Part shown: positions 38,187 through 47,901 of the stretch, one piece after another
Position numbering within the stretch: the stretch's first letter is position 1
Layout of the letters: every line of letters begins with the position of its first letter
Origin: Siderastrea siderea
Lineage: Eukaryota > Cnidaria > Anthozoa > Scleractinia > Rhizangiidae
DNA: 64,000 nt
Direction of reading: 5' to 3'
Assembly: GCA_964030785.1 (NCBI GenBank)
Contig: OZ034969.1
Coordinates: 31,979,601-32,043,600, forward strand
The notes under the pieces: generated by a model
Told to the model about the DNA's origin: nothing
The model's input: the letters and a program-made list of their open reading frames with translations, nothing else
The model's database searches: none
Position numbers and translations under genes: made by a program

Positions 38187-39155
38187 CTACAGAAGCACTC
38201 TCCAAGATCGTTGGTAAAAGTGTCTTACGTTTAAAGGGCTGATTTGTTCAAATGCGCTCACAATTGCCAACATGGTATTTTCTTTCAAGAAACCAGGGGT
38301 GAAACGAGCAATTGCTTTTGCTTGTCCAAAGACCATTTCGATGGGATTTGAATCATAACTATAGCCTGGCAGTTTAACAAGAGTAATGTTCTTTCTAGCT
38401 AAAATTCTGCATAATACGATTTGATTATGTACACTTGCATTATCAGCCACCAAATAACTGTTCGCGGGCAAGAGTAGCAGCACTTGGTTCTCTATTACAT
38501 CAGTTATTAGATCTGCTGTGAAATTTCCTTCAACTGGAATTGCCTGCAAGACTCCCTCGTTAAATCCGCAAACACCTAGAGTGGAAAACTTTCCAGCTCG
38601 TGCTCTGCTTTTCTGAAGGACCAGACATGCAAATCCTGAGTCTGTCCTTCCATATTCACGCTCATCAGTCTCGCAATTAAAGTGTGTCTCGTCGAAAAAA
38701 TAAACTTTAGCTGGGTCAACAGTCCTTCGCCACTGAAAAAAAAGTTGACGACAATGGAGATTGCAGGGTGTCATCCTTTCCTGAGCCACGTGAATGCATT
38801 TCTTTCGAGTGATGCGGAGCCTTATGAACAGCTTCGTTATTGATGCTATAGACGGAACATCGCCGGGAGCCAGATGGAAATCGCTCGCAAGTATCTGTTG
38901 CAGCTCACGAAGGTAGAGAGTGGGGTACATTCTGACAAGAGCTTCAAGATATGCTGCCTTCCACCATGTCATTTGTCTTGGACGCACATTATTGCATACC
39001 GAAGGTATCAATGTTGCCCTTTGTTGAAATAACCGCACATATTGGTCTACACAATTGTAAGAAACCCGACAAATTCTTGACGTGTTAGCTACGGACAACG
39101 TTTCCAAAAACCTCACAATGATCTGGTCTTTTTTGTGTCGGGTAAGAACTTCCAA
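38187..39155 (-). CDS. IS630/Tc1-superfamily DD34E transposase, apparently intact
   Basis: The 322 residues have an N-terminal helix-turn-helix region (about 1-120) and a DDE catalytic core. The first Asp is in FFDETHFN, the second in LVADNASVHN, and the Glu in YDSNPIEMVF. There are 34 residues between the second Asp and the Glu, as in IS630/Tc1 enzymes that cut and paste at TA. No frameshift or stop breaks the frame. I could not find short TIRs close to the gene, so it is either part of a larger element, immobile, or domesticated. It lies head-to-head with a DMRT gene, with 277 bp between start codons. Confidence 0.85.
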   Translation of the reverse strand: MEVLTRHKKDQIIVRFLETLSVANTSRICRVSYNCVDQYVRLFQQRATLIPSVCNNVRPRQMTWWKAAYLEALVRMYPTLYLRELQQILASDFHLAPGDVPSIASITKLFIRLRITRKKCIHVAQERMTPCNLHCRQLFFQWRRTVDPAKVYFFDETHFNCETDEREYGRTDSGFACLVLQKSRARAGKFSTLGVCGFNEGVLQAIPVEGNFTADLITDVIENQVLLLLPANSYLVADNASVHNQIVLCRILARKNITLVKLPGYSYDSNPIEMVFGQAKAIARFTPGFLKENTMLAIVSAFEQISPLNVRHFYQRSWRVLL

Positions 39156-39432
39156 AACGGTAGCAACCGTGGTTCTGGTTTATACGCCACGACATTCTAA
39201 AAATTTAATGTCGTGTTTTGAATCATATAAAAACAAATACTCGAATGTATTTGTGAATGTATAGAGCAAACAATGGAGGGAGCTAGAGGCAATTAAAAAA
39301 GACAATGAAACTTGTGTTGCACGTGCAACATATCGTAGATGCAAATAAAATTTATTGTGAAGATTACACGTTGGGGATTTTGAACAGTTTGTATTCAGTC
39401 GCACCGTGTGTACCACACATATTTGCTTTAGT

Positions 39433-41324
39433 ATGTCGGGGAGGACATGTGGTAAATGCCGCTTACACGGCCAAGTCGAGCTGCTAAAAGGACATAAAAG
39501 AAATTGTCCTTATGCAAACTGTTCCTGCCCTAAATGTGCAAGTCACGAGCACCTCCTCGCACTTCGAATGACAGATCGTCATTCGAATGAGGACAAGGGA
39601 AAACGCTGGCGCACTAACCTGACGCAGTCCTGCACAGCAAAGAAAGCAGAAGACCACCAAGCTGTACGGTTTCCAGAAATGACCGCTCAACTGGATAGTG
39701 AACCTATGTTTGCTCTGAAGGTGGCAAATTTTGAAGCAGCAAAGAAGGCAATGGAGAAAAGCAAGCCAAAGTCAGAGCAAAGGAAAGGTAAACATGTTTA
39801 CAACGACTAACTATCCCGACTTAAAATTAAGGCGTTGAGTATTTCAAGGGGAATTTTGATCTTCTAGAGGACCTCGTCACTATTTTACTCCGGTACCGAT
39901 ACAAATTCAAGCTTTGTAACAGAGGGGTACATTGAGGTTTGCGGGATTACAGTTCTGAGCGATTTTTCTTACGGTTTTACGGTATTTTCGATTCACAACT
40001 GCGGGATTGCGGTTTCATCCAGTACGACGGTACGCGTTATTTTAGCATTTTGAGCAGGTGTGTTCGGTAAAATGTCTAATTTTGTACGGTATTTCGGTGA
40101 GGGAACTTTCCTTACAATGTTAGTAAGAGATGGAATTTTGCGCAAGTTTCAGTGCGGTTTTCGGTAACCTGCGATCAGGCGAATTATTTCGCGCTCTCAT
40201 TTACTCTCTGTCTTCTTGTGGTCGCGCGAAAAATCCCGTAAGAGAGCGTGAAAATTTGGCCTGATCGCAGGTTAGGTTTTCGGTATTTGAGAGGATATCT
40301 TGCGGTTTTACGGCACGGTTTTGGAGACCCCCAGTGTTCCCTCAGTAAAAGAAATGAGTAAACGGCATGTAAATAGGCTATAGCCCAGCCTATTTTTATT
40401 TGCATACTTGTCTGTGTTCAAAATAGTTTTAATATTGTCTGTGTAAGATTAGACCTATTTCCCTAGTATAAAATTGAAAAATATTGTAACTTAATTACAA
40501 TTTCAGCTAAACAACAGGAGCAGCTTGAGAAACACCGGCACCTATATAACAGCATTAATTCGTATTCACAAGAAATCGCCGCCACAGTGAAAGACGTCAA
40601 CGCGGTGACCGTGTTAAAAACGGCAATTCAGTTGCACCAAAGACAGCCCAGACGAGAGAGACACCTCGGCGCGTCAAGCACTGCGACAGTCACTACTTTC
40701 TCCCCAACGGCTCAAGCACATCCGTCCCCTTCGCCAGTTGTTCCGACTCAGCAGCACTTTACTCAGAAGTTGGAAAACTTGAAAAAGGTCTTGCCATTCG
40801 CAAATGAGGTAAAATTAGCCTCCCTTCTTGCTCGAGCACAAGGGGATATGGATGCAGTCGTTCAAGAAATCTTGGACTCGTCTAACGATCCGGAAGTTGA
40901 GCACACTCACGATGCAGCAGGTGAAGCGGAGAATCTAAGAATCATCGACCTTACAGGCCCGGACGATGACGAGAAATGCTTCACCGAAACCACCACGGCA
41001 AAGTCCGCAGAAAGAATCAAGCAACTGGCGAGCATGCCAGTTGAAACAGCAGCATTGAGAGATATTATCAAGACCGTCGAAGAAAACGATGCAGCGAAAG
41101 CTAATTTTAATTTATATTCTTTTCATAAGCCAGAGAAAAGTGCAACAAATGTAAATGTTTTCAAAAGTATGGAAGAGAATAGATATTCGCAACAACTCTC
41201 GACCATGCAGCATGTACACCCGCGTGAGTGCCCTTACTGCTTTAAAAGTATTTCCACTGACCAACAAGGCAGTTTTTGTAACTTCTGTGGAGGAATTTTC
41301 CCAAAAAATTACACGAGGTGGTAA
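39433..41324 (+). CDS. DMRT-family transcription factor, two exons
   Basis: Exon 1 is 39433-39787 and exon 2 is 40507-41324, with a GT-AG intron and matching phase, giving 390 residues. The DM domain is at about 4-55 (CGKCRLHG...KGHKRNC..ANCSCPKC), a zinc-coordinating minor-groove binding fold. A CUE-like DMA segment follows at about 205-244 (LKKVLPFANEVKLASLL...VQEIL), placing it in the DMRTA-like subgroup. A SUMO-interaction-like motif IIDLTGPDDDE is at about 264. A C-terminal CPYC...CNFC zinc ribbon at about 364-382 is not typical of the family as I know it. The upstream ATG at 39406 is in frame, but the DM domain starts right after 39433. AATAAA signals at about 41394 and 41406 could end the transcript. 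Confidence 0.87.
40165..40274. mobile_element. 110-bp Mutator-like MITE in the DMRT intron
   Basis: Perfect 16-bp inverted ends TAACCTGCGATCAGGC are flanked by a perfect 9-bp target duplication GGTTTTCGG (40156-40164 and 40275-40283). A 9-bp duplication is the Mutator superfamily signature. The interior is too short to code. Confidence 0.88.
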
Positions 41325-42166
41325 AAATTAATGTCGCAACAAGTATCATATACATGTGCATTTCCGCTGTCGTAACAAGACTCGAGAATCAGTAATAAAG
41401 GAAAAATAAACCACACGTTCACTGTATATTTGTGCTTGTCCATTTTGTGTTGTTTTTCTTGTGCTTTGATTTAGACTAATCTCCTTTTGGGAATAGAAGC
41501 TAATAGACCTCAGCCGTCCCTTGACTAGCAGCAACTAATTTGGCGTAACAGTATATACTTGTACAGTAACTGTTTCACGGTCTGAGGAAAATCGCTCTAA
41601 TTTACTGAAGGAGGTTTCAAAAGTAAATAGCGATTTACAGTGAAAAATTGTGTAATATTATTGATATACATGTATGGATTTTTTATAAAAGACGTGTTCA
41701 TATGAAATGATTTGATACAAACAGTGGTGTCCAGAAAGATTAATTTATAAAATATACAGTACATACACTGTTATTTCCCTAATTTAAAAACAATTCTTTT
41801 CAAAACGTAGCTCATAAATTTGCCTTTAAAACTTTTGATATAAAATACATACAGGTACCTTCTAACCCTTTGCTGGGAAGTTAAGGATTGTAATTTAATG
41901 TAACAGCTTTTTGAGGATGTAGACACAGTGGGAGAGCAGGAAGCCACTGGGAGTGGAAGGCTTTTCAGTGCACTTCCTTAGTCCTTGCCCTCTCCTGTTC
42001 CTCTCCCACAATCCATCGTAGTCATTCCAGACCCCACTTACCGAATTCTTCCTTGCATTCAGAATCGCAGTAATGATCAGCCAAAATGATGTTTTTGAGT
42101 TTTCTAATATCTTGTTGCAAGGATGAGGAAAGTAATGTTATGAATTTATATAGTTAATAGTCAAGA
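41325..42166. other. DMRT 3' flank
   Basis: Possible polyadenylation signals occur at the left. No gene or clear element was seen in the rest. Confidence 0.5.
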
Positions 42167-42507
42167 GGTGACAGTTGCTGTTCATGTTTCACCCTTTCAC
42201 TCCTTGAGTGGCCAAAGTAAAACATTTATAAAAAATTCCAAATTTCTTTTTGTAAAAGCCTAAAATATATAAACAGCTCCATGCAAATGAATTTAACATT
42301 ATATTTGATTGTAATTGTATTATTATCATATCAAAATAGATTGCTCTCCAAGTTTTTATATATCATTGTATACATACAATGTATTTATTTGAAATTTTAT
42401 ATCATTGAATACATCCTGATATTTATTTCAAGTTTTATATCATTGAGTACATATTTATTTAAAAATTGTTGACAGTAGCTGTTCGCGTTTAACCCTTTCA
42501 CTGAGTG
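42167..42507. repeat. Host repeat units into which the Polinton inserted
   Basis: Two units begin with GACAGTTGCTGTTCATG and GACAGTAGCTGTTCGCG about 300 bp apart, each followed by ACCCTTTCACT. The second unit continues on the far side of the Polinton (57160 onward, ATTCCAAAAATTCC). TGAGTG at 42502-42507 is the target duplication, repeated at 57154-57159. Confidence 0.75.
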
Positions 42508-42814
42508 AGTAGTTTATGAGATGGGGCCACGAGCGCATTTTCAATTTTCCCAAAATCTTCAGTTGAATTTTCCCAAAATTTTCGCCCGAGAATACGAATG
42601 TATTTTCCCAAAATCTTCAGTTAAATTTAACTGAAGATTTTTCAGTTAAATTTTATTATGACCGTAAGCATTACTTGTCACACCATTTTTATGAATATAT
42701 CTTTTATCGTCGAAGCAGCTGAGTGATATTTTATTCACCATATAGCTACCAATTTGATGTTTTTTACTTTTAATTAGTCTCATCATGTGACGCATCTGTT
42801 TTTGGTTGAAAAGC
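42508..42814 (+). repeat. Polinton left terminal inverted repeat, 307 bp
   Basis: Complementary to 56847-57153 over all 307 positions by eye. It contains a 30-bp perfect palindrome (42611-42640), repeats of TTTTCCCAAAATCTTCAGTT, and the last 56 codons of polB. Confidence 0.95.
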
Positions 42815-45800
42815 GTATCTTTGTAATTCTTATGTCGTACTTTTTGTTTTATCACATTCTTTTTTATTCCCTTTGCTGTGCGACTTCCCTGTTTATTGTC
42901 CTTAATGTAAGAATACATTTTTGACCTCAAACCAACTAACTCCACGATTGGTATTCCTTCTGCTTCGTCCTTGATTTTTCCAATGACTTTCTTGTTTGAG
43001 TTATCAAAAAACGGGCTATTCTTTGAATAATCACTGTTATCGAATAGATGTTTGTCTTTCCAAAAATCTTGATAAACATCATCTGCTTCAATTTCATATG
43101 TTAGACTGTCAGTATCTGTGAACAGCAACCTAGCTTTGTCACCGTACTTGTTTTTGATGTAATTGTAATGAAAATCATACATATATGTTTTTGATAAGTC
43201 TAGGATGCACATTCCAACATATGCCGGTCTGTTCAATGTTAAAGTTGGTTTGATTTTATGAATGGCAACTAAATCCTCATTAAATATTTTACTGCTTATA
43301 AAACTCGGTCTGCTGACCCACTTTGATAGTTTTTCTTCATCGGTTACAAGTTTGATGTCCTGTCGCTTTCTCAAATTTTCCATCGTTTTTCCGAACACTG
43401 AATTGTTCATCAACTTGAAAAAATCTTTTTCAAAAGAGTTCTTTGCCTTTGCTCTCTTTTTTGTGTTAAAATCGATGTAAGGTTTCAACCATGGACTCTG
43501 ATTGAATTCGAGAGCTCTATGAATCTTTGTCAGTTTCAACCCCAAAGACATATAGAGTTGCAAGTTGCGATAATGCAAAACATATTTCTCTTTATTTAAC
43601 AACGTTGGCACCAACTTTTCAACCAGTCCAACCTTTATTCCAAATTTTTCAGCAATTTCTCGACAATAAGGTGACAACATATCTTCAGTTACTTTGATTT
43701 TTTCTGCTGCCAGCGGATAGTCGTTGTGGAGATCATGCAACTCCTCTGGATATTCCAAATCAACCTCTAATATCAATCCTTTTTCAGACTCATCATTATA
43801 CTTGGATAAATCCACCTCTTCCTCAGTCAACCATTTGAACCCACCTGTTGGAAGATATTGACTCATTGCCCAACCATAAAGATTATTTGCATCCAGATAC
43901 ATGATGTATTTTGATGCCTCCTCCGGATTGTAGTTTTCCATATACTTGTTGTTTGCCTTTCCATATCGATTGGCAATGTAACTGATCCCCCCACGCATAC
44001 CTTTTTCAATGAATTGAAACATATCAACATCACTAATCAACTCCAATTCAGTTTTTGTCATTTTCAACATTGCATCCCAACTCAGACCGGGTGATGTGAA
44101 ATAATGAGCAGGATCCAATCCATAGTATTGTTGACATGCTTTGCGGAAATTTTCAAAAACATCAGTCAACAACAAAATATCCGATTTGAGATATAGATCG
44201 TGATACTCTCCCATTGTCTTCAAGTTGAAGGTTTTCCAAACATTCTGTGCATGTTGATACTCTTTATCTGTGATATGTTCATTATTCATAATACTGAAAA
44301 AATCTTCTTTCTTCGGCAACCTGCTGTCCCCGAACTTTTCAAAACTATTCATATAGTCATAAGGATAGACACCTTTCTTTGTCATCAAACTCAATTTTTC
44401 ACCTTGAAATACTTGTCCCGTGTGTTTGAACGCTTCAGCAGGAAGATTATTCACCAAATTACTCAATGAGGAGCTCATGAATTGAAAGCTGTCGATGAAC
44501 ACAAGATATCGACCCAACATGAAGGCCATGTATTTCTCCATGTTACAGGGAATGACATTTATGCTCATCTCATGTTTATTTCCTGCTTTATCAATATACG
44601 CATTCTTTTTCACAATATTACCAATCTCTTGCATTATAAAGTGACTGTCATACCCCTTGAGATTGTGAAACACCACAGGTATCTTATTAGTCAATGTGAA
44701 ATTTAGATTACAATGTTCATGTGCTGAGCCTCTATATTTGCCGGTGATATGACAGTGATCTCTTACTTTCTTATCACCTGTGATATAAGGTCTCTTGCAG
44801 ATGTGGCATTCTTCAGCTCTTTGGAAACTTTCCTTATCCTCATCTGTCATTTTGAGAGGTTTTGTGAAGTGAGTTTTTACAACCTTTTGACAGTATTTAA
44901 CTTCAACCAGCATGTCATTCATGAACTTGTGAATGGCCATTTTTCCTCTGAAGACTTTGATTGGTTTTGAAAATTTATCGTCATAACAGCAAACAACTTT
45001 ATAACCATATCCACAAGCCGTATGTTTTTGATATTGTTTGGTGTAGGATTTTTGTGGAGCTTTTTGTGGAGCTTTTTCATCAACTTTCTCGGTAATGGCT
45101 TCAAAATCAGCATAAATCACGAAAGGTGCCGGTAACTGTCTATGATAATTTGTGAATTTAATTGTTGATCCCGGTGATGGCATTTCAATTGCTTGAGTAC
45201 CGTTCACTTGAATGCAATTGTCTTTATGATTATTTAATACCCTTTCAGAGCTGAAACATTGAAGACAGTACATACAAAAATGCTTTCTTTCCTTGTGCTT
45301 CGTTTGATTGTACATAAATTTATTGAAATCCTTTAATAAACAATAATGTTTTACCTCTCCTTCGGTTATTAAGAGCAGATTCAAACAAGAGTCAAACTTT
45401 TCTTTTGAAACGTAAATCGGAAACCGCTGCCCTTCCTCATCACCGAAGGCATCAACATTGTTACTGTTTTGTTTCTCATAACCGAAGACATTAACACGAA
45501 TATTATTCTGTTTCTCTATTTTGTTGTATTGTTTCACAGAAACGGGAAACTCAATTCCCGAGTAATCCAATTTTTCTACATATTTTTTATCACACTTTTT
45601 TATTCTCTGTGGATCTTTATTCTGCGGTAAGAGGTGACGAATGTGACACCAACGAAAACATTCATTGTCATTATTTTTCATGTTTATAATCCCTTTAGCT
45701 GAGTTCCGCAGCTCTTCGGGTAATGGAATATATGAAGAACCTCTGAGTGGTCTGTACCTTACAACATTGATGAAATGACCATCAACAGATTGGATAGTCC

Positions 45801-46491
45801 ATCCTGAGCCTTCTGAAATCCATTGCTGAATCATATTTATAATCTGTTGTTGTGTTATCTGCAACAACTTTGTGATCTCTGTCTCATTTGTTACTGTTTG
45901 TGACTTTGCATTGAAATAAGCTTCCTTTTCAATCAACTCATCTCCTTTCTGTTTTTCAAACGTAATTTTCAACGTTTCATTGAATTTGAGACCTTTCATC
46001 TCATTTAGAACCTTTAATAAATTGTTCTTAATCACTGAACGGGTGTTCTGAAGTTGAATTAATGGGTCTTGTCTGTTTGTGAGACCAATTTCATATGATC
46101 TTGTAAACCCTCGCATGGCTTGTTCTTTCTGTGTGAAAGTCGGTTCAGTTTGTTCTTCAATCACTTCGGTTTGCTCTTCATTTTGCTCTTCAATCACTTT
46201 ATCAACATTTTTCAGCCACTTTGCCCAATTGATAACTTTTTCAGTTGTTTTTTGAATTAGATTTGGTAGCTTTTTGAGTGTTGTTGTGACAACTGTTGGT
46301 TTGAGGATGGGAACGTTAATCTTACCAAATAAGCTAGGGGGTTGTCTTGGTGTCGGCGTTGGTGTTGACTTGTTGAAAATATTTGTTATCTTATCTTTTG
46401 CGATATCGAACGCTTTTCTCAAGAGTGAATAACCTCTCAACCCAAGGTTTTTCATAGAGGCTTTCAACTGAGGAAATATTTGTAAATCCAT
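42646..46491 (-). CDS. polB: Protein-primed family B DNA polymerase
   Basis: The 1281 residues are within the usual Polinton range. An N-terminal extension (1-390) is followed by a C2H2-like finger (about 400-420, CMYCLQC...HKDNC). The 3'-5' exonuclease motifs are ExoI YADFEA (about 461), ExoII FHNLKGYDSHF and ExoIII YLKSDILLLTD. An HNH/endonuclease VII-type zinc knuckle (CHICKRP...DHCHITGKYRG..HEHCN, about 560-597) lies inside the exonuclease region. Polymerase motif A is LDANNLYGW (about 865), motif B NNSVFGK (about 1029), motif C TDTDS (about 1125) and KMY follows. It should replicate the element from a terminal protein primer. The last 56 codons lie inside the left TIR. An AT-rich leader precedes the start. 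Confidence 0.97.
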   Translation of the reverse strand: MDLQIFPQLKASMKNLGLRGYSLLRKAFDIAKDKITNIFNKSTPTPTPRQPPSLFGKINVPILKPTVVTTTLKKLPNLIQKTTEKVINWAKWLKNVDKVIEEQNEEQTEVIEEQTEPTFTQKEQAMRGFTRSYEIGLTNRQDPLIQLQNTRSVIKNNLLKVLNEMKGLKFNETLKITFEKQKGDELIEKEAYFNAKSQTVTNETEITKLLQITQQQIINMIQQWISEGSGWTIQSVDGHFINVVRYRPLRGSSYIPLPEELRNSAKGIINMKNNDNECFRWCHIRHLLPQNKDPQRIKKCDKKYVEKLDYSGIEFPVSVKQYNKIEKQNNIRVNVFGYEKQNSNNVDAFGDEEGQRFPIYVSKEKFDSCLNLLLITEGEVKHYCLLKDFNKFMYNQTKHKERKHFCMYCLQCFSSERVLNNHKDNCIQVNGTQAIEMPSPGSTIKFTNYHRQLPAPFVIYADFEAITEKVDEKAPQKAPQKSYTKQYQKHTACGYGYKVVCCYDDKFSKPIKVFRGKMAIHKFMNDMLVEVKYCQKVVKTHFTKPLKMTDEDKESFQRAEECHICKRPYITGDKKVRDHCHITGKYRGSAHEHCNLNFTLTNKIPVVFHNLKGYDSHFIMQEIGNIVKKNAYIDKAGNKHEMSINVIPCNMEKYMAFMLGRYLVFIDSFQFMSSSLSNLVNNLPAEAFKHTGQVFQGEKLSLMTKKGVYPYDYMNSFEKFGDSRLPKKEDFFSIMNNEHITDKEYQHAQNVWKTFNLKTMGEYHDLYLKSDILLLTDVFENFRKACQQYYGLDPAHYFTSPGLSWDAMLKMTKTELELISDVDMFQFIEKGMRGGISYIANRYGKANNKYMENYNPEEASKYIMYLDANNLYGWAMSQYLPTGGFKWLTEEEVDLSKYNDESEKGLILEVDLEYPEELHDLHNDYPLAAEKIKVTEDMLSPYCREIAEKFGIKVGLVEKLVPTLLNKEKYVLHYRNLQLYMSLGLKLTKIHRALEFNQSPWLKPYIDFNTKKRAKAKNSFEKDFFKLMNNSVFGKTMENLRKRQDIKLVTDEEKLSKWVSRPSFISSKIFNEDLVAIHKIKPTLTLNRPAYVGMCILDLSKTYMYDFHYNYIKNKYGDKARLLFTDTDSLTYEIEADDVYQDFWKDKHLFDNSDYSKNSPFFDNSNKKVIGKIKDEAEGIPIVELVGLRSKMYSYIKDNKQGSRTAKGIKKNVIKQKVRHKNYKDTLFNQKQMRHMMRLIKSKKHQIGSYMVNKISLSCFDDKRYIHKNGVTSNAYGHNKI

Positions 46492-46529
46492 TCTTCTTTT
46501 ATTATTATAATATAATATTTTTAAATTTT

Positions 46530-46560
46530 TTTTTCATTTCGCATTTCACGAAATGAAAAA
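46530..46560 (-). terminator. 12-bp hairpin after the 108-residue gene, before polB
   Basis: A perfect 12-bp stem (TTTTTCATTTCG with its inverse) around a 7-base loop begins two bases past the stop codon at 46563. Position suggests a transcript-end or leader element; function is inference. Confidence 0.5.
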
Positions 46561-46562
46561 GT

Positions 46563-46889
46563 TCAAGCAAAAGACAATCTGACATTATTTCCATCCTTAT
46601 CCACAAACACATTTCCACAATTCACGAAATAATGAACCGAACCAAAACTTTTACCCACCGCTTTTGAACACTGATTGATGCTTTTGCATTTTGTGACGAC
46701 CTGTGTGTCAACATTGGTAATTAACACCTCCCTTGCGTTACTTGGTCTGTTATACACTTCTTCACCAAGATTTAACATTTTTACCAGCTCTGCTTTTGAG
46801 AACTTATGCGCGTTTTTGATTTTTTTTCCAACAGCCATTTTTCGAAGCTCTTGAAAAGTCATATATGTTACCATTTTATTATAATACAA
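46563..46889 (-). CDS. Small putative DNA-binding protein (SAP-like plus NUMOD1-like)
   Basis: The product is up to 108 residues. The Met at residue 6 (MVTYMTF) is the likelier start because TAATAAAATG precedes it, as at other genes of the element. The N-terminal part (ELRKMAVGKKIKNAHKFSKAELVKML) looks like a SAP/Rho-N-type helix-extended loop-helix. The C-terminal part (CKSINQCSKAVGKSFGSVHYF) resembles NUMOD1-type DNA-binding modules found beside homing nucleases. It lies between integrase and polB, so a role in replication or end binding is possible. Assignment is from pattern only. Confidence 0.55.
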   Translation of the reverse strand: MYYNKMVTYMTFQELRKMAVGKKIKNAHKFSKAELVKMLNLGEEVYNRPSNAREVLITNVDTQVVTKCKSINQCSKAVGKSFGSVHYFVNCGNVFVDKDGNNVRLSFA

Positions 46890-46917
46890 TATTTTTTTTT
46901 TTTAAAAAAAATCATTT

Positions 46918-47901
46918 TTAAATCAGATAGTTAATATCTACCCAGGAATTGAATTTTTCTGGGTAACCGCTCCACTTCACCAAAGCTTTACCTTTTCGAG
47001 CGTCTCGTCGAATCACTTTCTCAATACGGTAAACGTCTTGAACAGCCTTCTGCATCTCCTGTTCATAAAAAGAACCTGATATCTCCTCACCACTGAGATC
47101 TTTGAGTCTGTAAGTGATCGGATTGGTGTATTGTATCTTGTCAACTGTGAAAACTTCTTCTGTCCAATTAGCTGTGTATCCTTTGTCAAAGACAGGACGT
47201 TTGTACTTAGATATTCTGACCTTATCACCGACTTTGAACTTTGGTTTTTGTCTTGATGTTTCCATATCACCGTACAGATTAAAGTAAACAACTCCTTCAT
47301 TTTTCTTTTTACTCGCTTCTGTAGGTGTCATCTTTGTGCTTGAATGTTTGGTATTGTTATACTGTTTCACTAATTTGGGTAACATTTCAAGATACTGTGT
47401 ATTACCTTGAACAGTAAACTGCTTCCACATCTTGGTTTTGATTGTACGGTTCCATCTTTCACAAACTGACGACTTTTCTTCATTCTCAGTTGAGTACAAG
47501 GTTATTTTATTCTTATCCAGTAGTTCCTTAACATGTTTATTATAATACTCTTTTCCTTTATCTGTCCAAAGATATTCCGGTTTTCTGCCTTCTTTTAAAA
47601 TGGTTTTCAATGCTTCAGCAACGGTTTCACCTTTTTTATCCTTCAAAGGAATGATCCAACCATATTTAGAGTATACATCTAAAACCATAAGAAGATATCT
47701 GTAGCCAGCGTTCCATCGACTGAATTTTTGCATCTCAACGATATCTGAACACCATGTCTCGTCAATATGGTTTACAATTACCCGCCGCCGGGTGAAGTTA
47801 CGCTTTATCGGTTTATGAAGCTCATCAGCTAATTTTTCTTGCCAGTTTTCTTCACTCGACGGCCTTTTCAGTTTAAACCAAGACCAAGTTTTTGCTTTGT
47901 G
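46918..47901 (-). CDS. int: Polinton integrase (rve family) with C-terminal chromodomain; no ATG at its true 5' end
   Basis: The open frame runs from just after a TAA at 47904-47902 to the stop at 46918. The catalytic Asp residues are in WCSDIVEM and LWTDKGKEYYN, and the Glu in SVCERWNR, with 33 residues between the last two. A chromodomain-like tail ends the protein (ALVKWSGYPEKFNSWVD). The first ATG (47733) begins after the first catalytic Asp, so a protein from it would lack an active-site residue. Family-typical sequence (LADELHKPIKRNFTRRRVIV) extends upstream to about 47871, where the PLA2 gene ends in another frame. Expression is probably by -1 frameshift from PLA2 or by a non-ATG start (CTG at 47871-47869). 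It inserts the element, leaving 6-bp duplications. Confidence 0.9.
   Translation of the reverse strand, partial: HKAKTWSWFKLKRPSSEENWQEKLADELHKPIKRNFTRRRVIVNHIDETWCSDIVEMQKFSRWNAGYRYLLMVLDVYSKYGWIIPLKDKKGETVAEALKTILKEGRKPEYLWTDKGKEYYNKHVKELLDKNKITLYSTENEEKSSVCERWNRTIKTKMWKQFTVQGNTQYLEMLPKLVKQYNNTKHSSTKMTPTEASKKKNEGVVYFNLYGDMETSRQKPKFKVGDKVRISKYKRPVFDKGYTANWTEEVFTVDKIQYTNPITYRLKDLSGEEISGSFYEQEMQKAVQDVYRIEKVIRRDARKGKALVKWSGYPEKFNSWVDINYLI

Noticed and set aside
46918..47733. Integrase starting at the ATG at 47733
   Set aside because: This start would remove the first catalytic Asp and the conserved upstream segment, so it cannot be the functional 5' end.
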